Shown here: positions 16,542 through 23,721 of the stretch, piece by piece
How the letters are laid out: every line of letters begins with the position of its first letter
Numbering within the stretch: position 1 is the first letter of the stretch
NCBI RefSeq assembly: GCF_008329525.1
Contig: NZ_NPKQ01000002.1
Location: 248,001 to 312,000 of the forward strand
Direction: 5' to 3'
Origin: Tardiphaga sp. P9-11
GTDB lineage: Bacteria; Pseudomonadota; Alphaproteobacteria; Rhizobiales; Xanthobacteraceae
DNA length: 64,000 nt
Translations under genes and position numbers: made by a program
The notes under the pieces: generated by a model
What the model saw: the letters and a program-made list of their open reading frames with translations, nothing else
What the model was told of the DNA's origin: nothing
Databases searched by the model: none

Positions 16542-16892
16542 ATGAAGACCTTGGAACAGAGAGCTAAAGAGCAGCGAGAAGCGGCCGCAAGCGATATCCG
16601 GTCAGCGGCCGATAAGCTTGGCCGCGAAGTAATTGCCGCGCAGGCATTTGGCGATGACGCGTCAAGGTTTGCGGTAAGCGTCGGTAAGAAAATTGAAACG
16701 CTGCTTGATGGCGCGAAGGTGAAGCTGAGGGACCGGGCCGGAAAAACTCACACCGTGGTCTTCGAATCGCCCTCACCGAACGACTCAGTATTTCTTGTTA
16801 CGAACGACGCAGCGGGCAACATGGTCGAAATGACCGAGGAGGGAATGCTAGACGCCACTCTCGCCTGGATACGAGGGGCCCCCGCCGGCTAA
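16542..16892 (+). CDS. Hypothetical protein, 116 aa
   Basis: The frame begins with a charged helix (MKTLEQRAKEQREAAASDIR) and ends with a small beta-rich part (THTVVFESPSPNDSVFLVTN). A GGAG site lies a few bases before the ATG. No family recognised. It lies upstream of the membrane protein/DUF4062 pair but is separated by 57 bases, so co-transcription is possible. Confidence 0.55.
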   Translation: MKTLEQRAKEQREAAASDIRSAADKLGREVIAAQAFGDDASRFAVSVGKKIETLLDGAKVKLRDRAGKTHTVVFESPSPNDSVFLVTNDAAGNMVEMTEEGMLDATLAWIRGAPAG

Positions 16893-16949
16893 CAATCTGC
16901 AAGCAGACATCTTGGCCAACCAGTACTGGTTTGATCTGACGAGCACATA

Positions 16950-17762
16950 ATGCAAGATCGAAACTGGCCAGGCATCGCGACCGCCGTCGCCGTCCTTTGG
17001 ATACTATCGACAATTATTTGGCTGGGCATCGCCGGTCCGATTTGGCATGCCACAGCAAGCGGAAATGCCGATCCTTGGATAGGCTTCGCAGGCAACGCTT
17101 TGGGCGCAGGCGTTTCATTACTAGCGGCAATTGTTGCGGGCATTGCTGCCTATCGGACAATCGTTCCAATGCAGCGGCAGCTCGGCGAGCTGGTCCGCCA
17201 GAACAATTTCGACCATTACGATAGACTCAGAGCGCGCGTCGCTTTTCTAGTTCAACTGAATCACCTTGTGCAGCGGGTGAATGCAAACTTAGAGGTGATG
17301 GATCGATCCTTTGCTTTGTCTGGCTTAGGTGCGATGGCCGGCCGGGAAACGGCGTTTGCACGGTTGGAGCAGAGCGTCGAGCGCCTTGTTGCGGATCGGT
17401 CACAGGTATGGGGCGATCAGAACGCTCAGTCGCTCGTAAGATACTTCGTTGATCGGTCCATGGAGGCCACGACTGTCGTAAGATCTTCATTACCGGGCGG
17501 AAACACGACTGAGTTCAGTATAGACCGTTGGCAGGAAGCGAAGGGAAACGCATTCCAAGGCGGCGTCGCAGTTTATTTTCGGGTAGAGCACGAGATACGT
17601 TTGTTGTCTTCTGAAATCTCGAGATTGGAACCAACCGTTTTGGGTATCGCCCCAGTCCCGCAACTATGGGACGGCGATTACCCCGGGCCTGAACGCATGG
17701 CCGCGATGTATGCGGAAAGATCAAACCCTGTTGAAAATGATGAAACGACGGTGCTTCGCTAA
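16950..17762 (+). CDS. Two-span membrane protein with cytoplasmic helical domain
   Basis: The 270-aa protein has two membrane spans near residues 8-30 (TAVAVLWILSTIIWLGIAG) and 50-70 (GAGVSLLAAIVAGIAAY). A helical domain follows (about 75-250). This arrangement is seen in membrane partners or effectors of phage-defence systems and in unrelated sensor proteins. The next gene, with a DUF4062 domain, starts 65 bases later on the same strand. No named family was recognised. Confidence 0.6.
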   Translation: MQDRNWPGIATAVAVLWILSTIIWLGIAGPIWHATASGNADPWIGFAGNALGAGVSLLAAIVAGIAAYRTIVPMQRQLGELVRQNNFDHYDRLRARVAFLVQLNHLVQRVNANLEVMDRSFALSGLGAMAGRETAFARLEQSVERLVADRSQVWGDQNAQSLVRYFVDRSMEATTVVRSSLPGGNTTEFSIDRWQEAKGNAFQGGVAVYFRVEHEIRLLSSEISRLEPTVLGIAPVPQLWDGDYPGPERMAAMYAERSNPVENDETTVLR

Positions 17763-17827
17763 AGCAGTGCAGACACCGCCCCTTCCTATCGCGGTTCTTC
17801 TCCGCAAGCATTTAAACACGAGCCACC

Positions 17828-18832
17828 ATGGATAAGCTGTATCAAGTGTTTCTGAGCTCAACATTCGTTGATCTCATTGAAGAACGAAGGGCCGTTAGCA
17901 ATATGCTAGCGAAGGCTGGTTATATGGTCGCGGGCATGGAATTGTTCCCTGCAACGGATCAGCAGCAGTTCGAATACATTAAGACCGTGATTGATCGAAG
18001 CGATTACTACATAGTGATCACCGCAGCTCGTTATGGATCGCTATCAGGCGGAGGCATCAGCTTCACTGAAATGGAGTATGATTATGCTCAGGCACGGGGC
18101 ATCCCCGTGTTGGCATTCCTTCACGGAAATCCGGGATCGATTGCATCGGATCGCACCGATCGCGACGCCGAAAAAGAGAACAAACTCGTGGCTTTTCGGG
18201 ATCGGTTAAAATCTAACCGGTTGGTGGAAACCTGGAACGATGTAGGCGATCTTTGTGCGCGAGTTGTCATTGCTGTTGGAAATGAGAAAACGCTGAAACC
18301 GGCCGTTGGGTGGATCCGCGGAGACCAGGCGGCAGACCCTAAGGTCATGCAAGAACTCGCCCGTCTGAACGTCGAGAATGCTCGCCTTCACGAACAACTA
18401 AGGCTTTTGCAAGCGACAGAAATCCACTTCGATCCAGATCTCATCGGCCCCTCCGACAACCTCGAACTTACTGTCAGTCAGTGGCATGATGGAAAAAAGC
18501 GGCCGCCTTTGAAGCTCTCACTGAGAATTGGGCTTCTATTTGTGAACTTGTACGACCTTCTGTTAATGGGGCCGCGGGAAGACTCACTGGATTATAAGAT
18601 TGCGTCGGTGGCGCTCCTCTTAGCTGGAGAGCAAGAGATGGAATCAAACACTCTCGACGCGCTCAGTCTTGTCAGACTTCGGGATCAACTTGAGGCGCTC
18701 GGCTTGATAAAGCCAGAGTCACAATCTGATGGCTCATTAAGCGGCGCATCTGTGGTTTGGATGGTTACAAACAAAGGAAGACAATACGCTTCGTCTATGC
18801 GTGCCTTAAAGCGAACAGCAAATCACTACTGA
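17828..18832 (+). CDS. DUF4062 domain protein
   Basis: The first 100 residues show the DUF4062 pattern: YQVFLSSTFVDLIEERRAV, then LFPATDQQQFEYIKTVID, and YYIVITAARYGSL. DUF4062 is an N-terminal domain of many bacterial NLR-like and other conflict-related proteins; its biochemical activity is not settled. Here it is followed by a short coiled coil (about 175-200) and a helical C-terminal domain that resembles a winged helix (LRDQLEALGLIKPE). There is no NTPase domain, so it is not a full NLR. The gene pairs with the upstream two-span membrane protein. Confidence 0.8.
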   Translation: MDKLYQVFLSSTFVDLIEERRAVSNMLAKAGYMVAGMELFPATDQQQFEYIKTVIDRSDYYIVITAARYGSLSGGGISFTEMEYDYAQARGIPVLAFLHGNPGSIASDRTDRDAEKENKLVAFRDRLKSNRLVETWNDVGDLCARVVIAVGNEKTLKPAVGWIRGDQAADPKVMQELARLNVENARLHEQLRLLQATEIHFDPDLIGPSDNLELTVSQWHDGKKRPPLKLSLRIGLLFVNLYDLLLMGPREDSLDYKIASVALLLAGEQEMESNTLDALSLVRLRDQLEALGLIKPESQSDGSLSGASVVWMVTNKGRQYASSMRALKRTANHY

Positions 18833-18988
18833 CGGAATGAGCAGAAGGCGCATTGTCTACCATCATTACGCCCGTAGCATCTTGCGCCTGCAATCATTGC
18901 ATGAGATGCGCGTGAGCTTAGATGTTGGCATTAGCGCAATACGAACGGTTTGGAGCGATTAAGTGGTGGATTTCCGAAGGAAGAATGG

Positions 18989-19543
18989 ATGGTCTGGGCG
19001 GTCCTGAACGAGAAGCAGAACGGCGCGCTCCGCGAGCTTATCGACGGTCAAATTTCGGATCGGATCGTTGGCATTGTCGGAGGCGCTATGCTTGACGATG
19101 CCCTTCGCACAATCCTCGAGATGCGACTTCGGGAGACAACCGACGAGTCTCTGTTCAGAGTGAATGGCGCGTTGGGGAGCACCGCTCCGAAAATTGAACT
19201 CGCCTATCGCTTATATGTGTTTGACAAGCCAATGCGGCAGACGATGCATGGGATTGTGGAGATCCGCAACCAGATGGCGCACCTTTTGGATACGTCCTTC
19301 AATTCGGAGGACAAAGGATTGACGGCCGCCTTCGGGAAACTGCGCGCCCACGAGGGCCTTACACACTTTCCGCTGCCTGGCGATCCTCATACTTTTCGTC
19401 TGGACCCCCACGACACAAGGCGCGATCTATTCTTCCTGAGTGTAAAACTTGCTCTGTTCGCCTTGATGTCAGACACACCGAAGCATTTGCCGAACAGCAA
19501 TATTCCTACGATTTCCAACATGAGCATCAACGCGAAGGCTTAA
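18989..19543 (+). CDS. MtlR-like HEPN-fold protein
   Basis: The 184-aa protein resembles the MtlR (mannitol repressor-like) family: GGAMLDDALRTILEMRLRET followed by IVEIRNQMAHLLDTSF. RNQMAH at residues 93-98 has the HEPN spacing R-N-x3-H. ATG at 18989 has an AAGGAAG site at good distance; an upstream TTG is less likely. MtlR proteins are regulators or RNase-like, and the function here is open. It is part of the lower-GC cargo stretch. Confidence 0.65.
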   Translation: MVWAVLNEKQNGALRELIDGQISDRIVGIVGGAMLDDALRTILEMRLRETTDESLFRVNGALGSTAPKIELAYRLYVFDKPMRQTMHGIVEIRNQMAHLLDTSFNSEDKGLTAAFGKLRAHEGLTHFPLPGDPHTFRLDPHDTRRDLFFLSVKLALFALMSDTPKHLPNSNIPTISNMSINAKA

Positions 19544-19562
19544 ACCGCCTCCGCACTCTTGG

Positions 19563-19582
19563 GTGCTGCGCTAAGGCAGCAC
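19563..19582. repeat. Hairpin repeat, copy 1
   Basis: GTGCTGC and GCAGCAC flank a six-base loop (GCTAAG), a perfect hairpin. A near copy of the full 20 bases lies at 19809-19828, so the two bracket the 67-aa gene. Confidence 0.6.
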
Positions 19583-19602
19583 CTCAAATGGGGGGAAGAG
19601 AA

Positions 19603-19806
19603 ATGGCTTGGAAACTCGGCGACGTTCAGCAAATTAACACCGGTCTCAACGGCTTCACCGGCCCCGGCTTCGTTTTGCAGCAAGAAGGCCGATCGCCATC
19701 GATGACAATGGTTTTTCATGATCAAAGAACGGCAGAGGAATCGCGAGTAGCGTTCAGCGCCATTCTCGACAAGGCTGCAGTAATCTTCGGCGCGCCAGGG
19801 CAGTAG
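19603..19806 (+). CDS. Hypothetical protein, 67 aa
   Basis: ATG at 19603 is preceded by GGGGGAAGAG, a strong site. The product is small and soluble (MAWKLGDVQQINTGLNGFTG), with a Gly-rich start and a helical C-terminus. Nearly identical hairpins lie on both sides. No family recognised. Confidence 0.55.
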   Translation: MAWKLGDVQQINTGLNGFTGPGFVLQQEGRSPSMTMVFHDQRTAEESRVAFSAILDKAAVIFGAPGQ

Positions 19807-19808
19807 CC

Positions 19809-19828
19809 GTGCTGCGCTAAGACAGCAA
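19809..19828. repeat. Hairpin repeat, copy 2
   Basis: This copy differs from that at 19563 by a G to A change after CTAAG and a final base, so its stem is shorter (TGCTG with CAGCA). Both copies are in the same orientation. Confidence 0.55.
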
Positions 19829-19860
19829 AACAATGCCGTCCGACACGCCGTTTAGACTGA

Positions 19861-20079
19861 TTAATTCAGCGACCACAGGCCCTTCTTAATATCAAACTTG
19901 ATCGAGCCCTCGTCTCGCATCTTCAACAGGAGCGATTGACAAACCTCCTGATTGTTAATGTTAGCGCGTTTCATGACGTCGAATATCTTCATCGGCTTCT
20001 GACCCAAAGCAGTCAGGACTTTTCCTCGGTCGTTCAGCATGCAGGCGCCTTCACAACGGATCTCGCGGGACAAGGGCAT
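19861..20079 (-). CDS. Winged-helix-like small protein, 72 aa
   Basis: The product has the pattern of a small winged helix: KVLTALGQKPMKIFDVMKRA, then NINNQEVCQSLLLKMRDEG and a beta wing (SIKFDIKKGLWSL). ATG at 20079 gives 72 residues; ATG at 20040 would give 59. It converges on the 67-aa gene and may be a small DNA-binding regulator of the cargo. Confidence 0.5.
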   Translation of the reverse strand: MPLSREIRCEGACMLNDRGKVLTALGQKPMKIFDVMKRANINNQEVCQSLLLKMRDEGSIKFDIKKGLWSLN

Positions 20080-20248
20080 CGCGCTGGTGTCTCATATTGA
20101 CCAGACGCCCCTCCTCATGGCCGTAAAGGCCGCTTGGAAGCGCTATCGTGGCAGAGGCGGACGAAGACGTCCAATTCCGCTTGAACTGTAAATGACATGC
20201 AAAATCGGTAAAGTCACCTCAGCGTAGACGGCAACTAGGGACTGACAA

Positions 20249-20365
20249 ATGACTCAGCAGGTCCAAGCCCTTCTTGTAACGCTGCCATTTGGCTTCGCGG
20301 GCTGCTGGCTCGCCTGGTGGGCGATAAAGCCCACCCATGATGCACTGGACGACACGCGCTCTTGA
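20249..20365 (+). CDS. Small membrane protein, 38 aa
   Basis: ATG at 20249 has TAGGG upstream. The product MTQQVQALLVTLPFGFAGCW continues through a Trp-rich membrane helix and ends in a charged tail (DALDDTRS). It is a typical single-span micropeptide of unknown role. Confidence 0.4.
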   Translation: MTQQVQALLVTLPFGFAGCWLAWWAIKPTHDALDDTRS

Positions 20366-20415
20366 TGGATGACGCCCGCCCTGCTATCGGGGATATGACG
20401 GATAACCAAAGGCAA

Positions 20416-20736
20416 TTACGCGCTAACCATTACCTTGCTGACTATCCCGCTCAAACCTTGCTGCACGTCCTGGAGCAGGCGAAGCGCACCGACATCGTCC
20501 ACGCTTAGGATCTCCAGCGACTTCTCGGCCGATCGCAGCAGCCGCAGCATATCGGGCGCCTTGGCAGCTAGTGCCGCATTGGCCAAGGCCTCCTCGCGGG
20601 AGTAGAATTGCTCCGGGTGCTTCAGATCGCCTGTGGGATATGCCTGGGTCATGCCTTTTGACCCGATCAATACGAAATGTTTGTATTGATCAGACCGACG
20701 CTCGTCGAACGTCCAGCTGTGATCGTAAATGTCCAT
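20416..20736 (-). CDS. Hypothetical protein, 106 aa
   Basis: ATG at 20736 (MDIYDHSWTFDERRSDQYKH) is preferred over a TTG one codon upstream. The C-terminal half is helical (REEALANAALAAKAPDMLRL). GGGG lies before the start. No family recognised; it follows the KTSC-like gene on the same strand by 19 bases, so the two may be co-transcribed. Confidence 0.55.
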   Translation of the reverse strand: MDIYDHSWTFDERRSDQYKHFVLIGSKGMTQAYPTGDLKHPEQFYSREEALANAALAAKAPDMLRLLRSAEKSLEILSVDDVGALRLLQDVQQGLSGIVSKVMVSA

Positions 20737-20755
20737 CAATGACCCCAGTTAGAAT

Positions 20756-21097
20756 TCAATAGCTCGGCACTTTGTGGGTTCGGCAATCGAACAGGCCGTC
20801 CTTGCCGGTGCCTTTGATATTCGCGTTGAAGTACTGGCCCATTGAGCTCGCTGCAACGAACGCGTTGAATGTCGCCTCGGGCATCTCGCAGTAATGATAG
20901 TAGGTGCTCTTGAGCCGAATGATCATGTACTGGTTTGGCTTATCGTAACAGACACGCTCCACGAAGCTGCTCCGCGGCGTGTCGGTGCAGCGGAACGGCG
21001 TGAGGTCGACAGCCCCACGATACTTCACGTCGACTGTCTCCGCCTGGACGCCGATCGACCAGACGCAAAGCGCGAAGGCGAGGATGAGCTTGATCAT
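20756..21097 (-). CDS. Secreted KTSC domain-like protein
   Basis: The 113-aa protein has a signal peptide (LILAFALCVWSIGVQA) and then the KTSC-type pattern: VDVKYRGAVDL, FVERVCYD and YYHYCEMP, ending in a conserved NANIKGTGKDGLFDCRTH. Cys pairs suggest disulfides in the periplasm. Its ATG directly follows the stop of the protease-like gene (TAAATG), so the two are translated together. The biochemical role is unknown. Confidence 0.75.
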   Translation of the reverse strand: MIKLILAFALCVWSIGVQAETVDVKYRGAVDLTPFRCTDTPRSSFVERVCYDKPNQYMIIRLKSTYYHYCEMPEATFNAFVAASSMGQYFNANIKGTGKDGLFDCRTHKVPSY

Positions 21098-22075
21098 TTA
21101 ATCGTCCGCAACCTTGATCCAGTTTCCAGAAGAGTCCTGCATATCGCGACGTGTTTCGCTGGTGTCCCAATTCAAGCACTTGCGGATATCGCTGCTTGAA
21201 TTAAAGGTGCATGCCTCCCGTCTGATAATCTTGTCGTTCAAATCGCGCGTCACTTTCAGGAGTGTCATAACGCCTTTGCTGTCGCGATACATCACACCGT
21301 CCACGCAAACTTTGAATTCAGGTTGGCACGTTCGGGCCGTCTGAGGCTTTCCACCGTTCTGTTCTGCGGACAGCCTTCCACCGGCATCAACGAGTGAGGC
21401 CCACGTCGGTGGCGCTGCCTTCGCGGTTGGCTGTAATTGCACCGGTGGCCCGGCTTGTACTTGACCATTTATAGGCGGCACCGAAGTCGTCGAGGCAATC
21501 TGCGATGGCTTGCCGACCATCGCTGTGCCCATGGATTGAAGATCCGTTGGGCTTAGCCAAACCATGTCGGAAGGTGGTGTCACCACCATTCGTCCTATAA
21601 TTGCTGGCGGGACACCGAGCTCCTTAGCGATGCGCGCCATGGACACCGTCGCAGCGCCGGACTGGACAGTCTCCTCACCTGTTTTATCAGATGCACCATG
21701 CACGCCGATTTGCGCGGTGTAGTTTGCGTATTTGGTTTCGCCTGCCGCAAAGATGAGGAAGCATGCCGACGCGCATGTCGCGTTCTGTCCGACGTTAGTC
21801 GCCATCTTTGCGAAGCGCACCGCTTCGGCAAGCTTGACGCCCTCGACAAGATTTCCTCCACCGGAGTTCAGACGGATTGATGTAACGAGCTTGCCGGCAT
21901 CGTTCGCGGTTTTCACCGCAGCTTTAAATGCATCGAGATCTCCGGGAGCAATGTCCCCAGAGATCACGATGATAATCCGTCCATCTTTCAGGGCTGCGGA
22001 CCGCACGTCCGCGCCGAAGGCACCTGTCGTGAACCACACCAGAAATAAGATGCCAGAAAAATACTTGAATACCAT
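21098..22075 (-). CDS. Secreted ClpP-like serine protease
   Basis: The 325-aa protein begins with a signal peptide (YFSGILFLVWFTTGAFG, about residues 5-22). A ClpP/crotonase fold follows: IRLNSGGGNLVEGVKLAEA, then NATCASACFLIFAAG with the probable nucleophile Ser103, and QIGVHGAS with His126. The C-terminal part has a Pro/Ala linker and a Cys-containing domain. Rhizobial periplasmic proteins of this kind are common and uncharacterised. ATG at 22075 was chosen to give the signal peptide. The stop abuts the KTSC-like gene. Confidence 0.75.
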   Translation of the reverse strand: MVFKYFSGILFLVWFTTGAFGADVRSAALKDGRIIIVISGDIAPGDLDAFKAAVKTANDAGKLVTSIRLNSGGGNLVEGVKLAEAVRFAKMATNVGQNATCASACFLIFAAGETKYANYTAQIGVHGASDKTGEETVQSGAATVSMARIAKELGVPPAIIGRMVVTPPSDMVWLSPTDLQSMGTAMVGKPSQIASTTSVPPINGQVQAGPPVQLQPTAKAAPPTWASLVDAGGRLSAEQNGGKPQTARTCQPEFKVCVDGVMYRDSKGVMTLLKVTRDLNDKIIRREACTFNSSSDIRKCLNWDTSETRRDMQDSSGNWIKVADD

Positions 22076-22186
22076 CACGCGTGCCCCAATCCTGCACGAT
22101 GATTTCGCAACCAGAGAGCGAAGGCAATAGAATTTCCGCGACACTCGGTGGACCTCAACTCTTTCCTCGAAGATAAAGATTGTCGT

Positions 22187-22771
22187 TCACTGATTTGGGT
22201 CCTGATCCAAGATGCGCACGCTCCGGCGTTCGGGCCTCGTGAGCCAGTAGCCTGGCGGTGGCGTTGGAATTTCGTACAGGTCGCATATGTCGCGTAGGCG
22301 GGAGCTCGACACGCCCAGCGCGTCGGCGACCTTGGCCAACTGATGGCGCCAGAGCTGTGAGCACAATGCGCCGCGCTCGATCCCGAGCAGCACCCTCACC
22401 GCTTCATCGTACAGGTTGGCCAAGCGCCGCTGAGCAAGAGCGCCGGCCGTAGCCTCGCGCTTGGTGCGCTCTATCTCGGCGGAGAGGACAAGGCCGACTT
22501 CCCGACGGGTCTCGTTGACGACAGCAATGCCGACGGTCTCGGTGCCGGCATATCGAGAGGCGGTTTGGTCCCCTCGCCGGGTCCGGACCGGCTCTCGCCG
22601 TTCGCCTCGCTTTGCCGCTTCGATCAACGCCCGGTCATATCGCGCATGGCCACCGGCGGTGAAATGGGACGGCGTTAGCCAACCGACCGTCGCCCATCGT
22701 TGAAGCGTGCGGTTTGTGACGTGCAGTTCCTTTGCGACGTCGCGCGGCGAGAGAAGCTGTTTGTCCTGCAT
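22187..22771 (-). CDS. MerR-like HTH protein with second C-terminal HTH
   Basis: The N-terminus is a MerR-type recognition domain: LSPRDVAKELHVTNRTLQRW, then THFTAGGHARYD-like residues (SHFTAGGHARY). The C-terminus has a further helix-turn-helix (KVADALGVSSSRLRDICDLY) followed by IPTPPPGYWL, a pattern found in phage and plasmid proteins. ATG at 22771 has GGAG nearby. It is the last gene of the minus-strand block below the primase-polymerase and may regulate replication or excision. Confidence 0.7.
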   Translation of the reverse strand: MQDKQLLSPRDVAKELHVTNRTLQRWATVGWLTPSHFTAGGHARYDRALIEAAKRGERREPVRTRRGDQTASRYAGTETVGIAVVNETRREVGLVLSAEIERTKREATAGALAQRRLANLYDEAVRVLLGIERGALCSQLWRHQLAKVADALGVSSSRLRDICDLYEIPTPPPGYWLTRPERRSVRILDQDPNQ

Positions 22772-23138
22772 GGCTGGCTCCATTCCAGCGCCCCGGCGCA
22801 AAACGGATCACTGTCGCAGAGGGCCGTCAACGTGTGGGGATTGCGATCTCCGTTCACTCTCGATATGTGCAAGGGGCACTGAGGGTTATCGCATCGGCCG
22901 CTGGAATGTCGTGTTCGCCAACCCGCGAAACGCGACACGCGAATTCGCGCACTCCGCGAAAGAGGCGCGCGGACGCTGGAGGAATGTCGCGCTTGTCGCA
23001 TTTTGGTATCGGGGCGGCGACCGCTTCACATACGAAGGCGTCACATGAGACTTAGCTTGATATGGCGCTGGCCTTATTCGAAATTCTGAAAAGAGGCGCT
23101 TTGATTCCGGGCTCTGTCTCGTTGCGTACCAGTTTGCT
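22772..23138. other. Non-coding stretch with palindrome, 367 bp
   Basis: No supported gene. It holds a perfect 12-bp palindrome, CGCGAATTCGCG (22938-22949), and two GGAATGTCG repeats about 78 bases apart. It is the upstream region of the MerR-like gene and may carry its operator. Confidence 0.4.
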
Positions 23139-23579
23139 TCACTTTTCAACAGGTGCGCCAAGGTCCGACAATTTCTGATACAGAAACTCACACTCAGCGC
23201 CGCCCTGACGCTCCCACTCTGGATTCTTGATCCGCCTAAGCAGCCCTAGGCTCTCGGCCCTCAGGATCGCCGTGGCGACAGTGCCGCGCTTCAAGCCCGA
23301 CATGTGCTGCATGTCTGTTCGGCCGTACCAGGCGCCCTGCTCCATCGATCCGAGCATGACGTCCACTGAATTAATCTTCAAGCGCTTCCGCACCGGGGGA
23401 CGTGGAGGCTTCTCCTTCGCGCGCGCTTTGCGCTTGGCAGCTAGATTGCGCTTTTTAGTTTCGGTGAATTTCTTGATGGTGGCTGGCGTGTGCCGATAGC
23501 CGCGGCGCTCCGCGGCCAAAAGCTCCCAGTCGATCGGCGGCATCTCCGATATCATGCGCCAAAAGACCTTGTTCTTCAT
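23139..23579 (-). CDS. Hypothetical protein, winged-helix-like C-terminus
   Basis: The 146-aa product has a very basic middle (KKRNLAAKRKARAKEKPPRP) and a C-terminal part that looks like a winged helix: MQHMSGLKRGTVATAILRAE and a following wing. ATG at 23579 has GGGGGG upstream. It lies behind the primase-polymerase on the same strand and may bind DNA during replication. Confidence 0.6.
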   Translation of the reverse strand: MKNKVFWRMISEMPPIDWELLAAERRGYRHTPATIKKFTETKKRNLAAKRKARAKEKPPRPPVRKRLKINSVDVMLGSMEQGAWYGRTDMQHMSGLKRGTVATAILRAESLGLLRRIKNPEWERQGGAECEFLYQKLSDLGAPVEK

Positions 23580-23721
23580 AACAGCCCCCCAATCGGCATC
23601 CAACCGGCACCGGTGTCACTTAAGGCCGCCACAAGGAGTAGGACTGGCCAGAGAGGGATACATAAGAAGAGAGAGGAATAGCTATTACCCCGCGCGCAAG
23701 TGACAGCGGTGACACCTCCTG

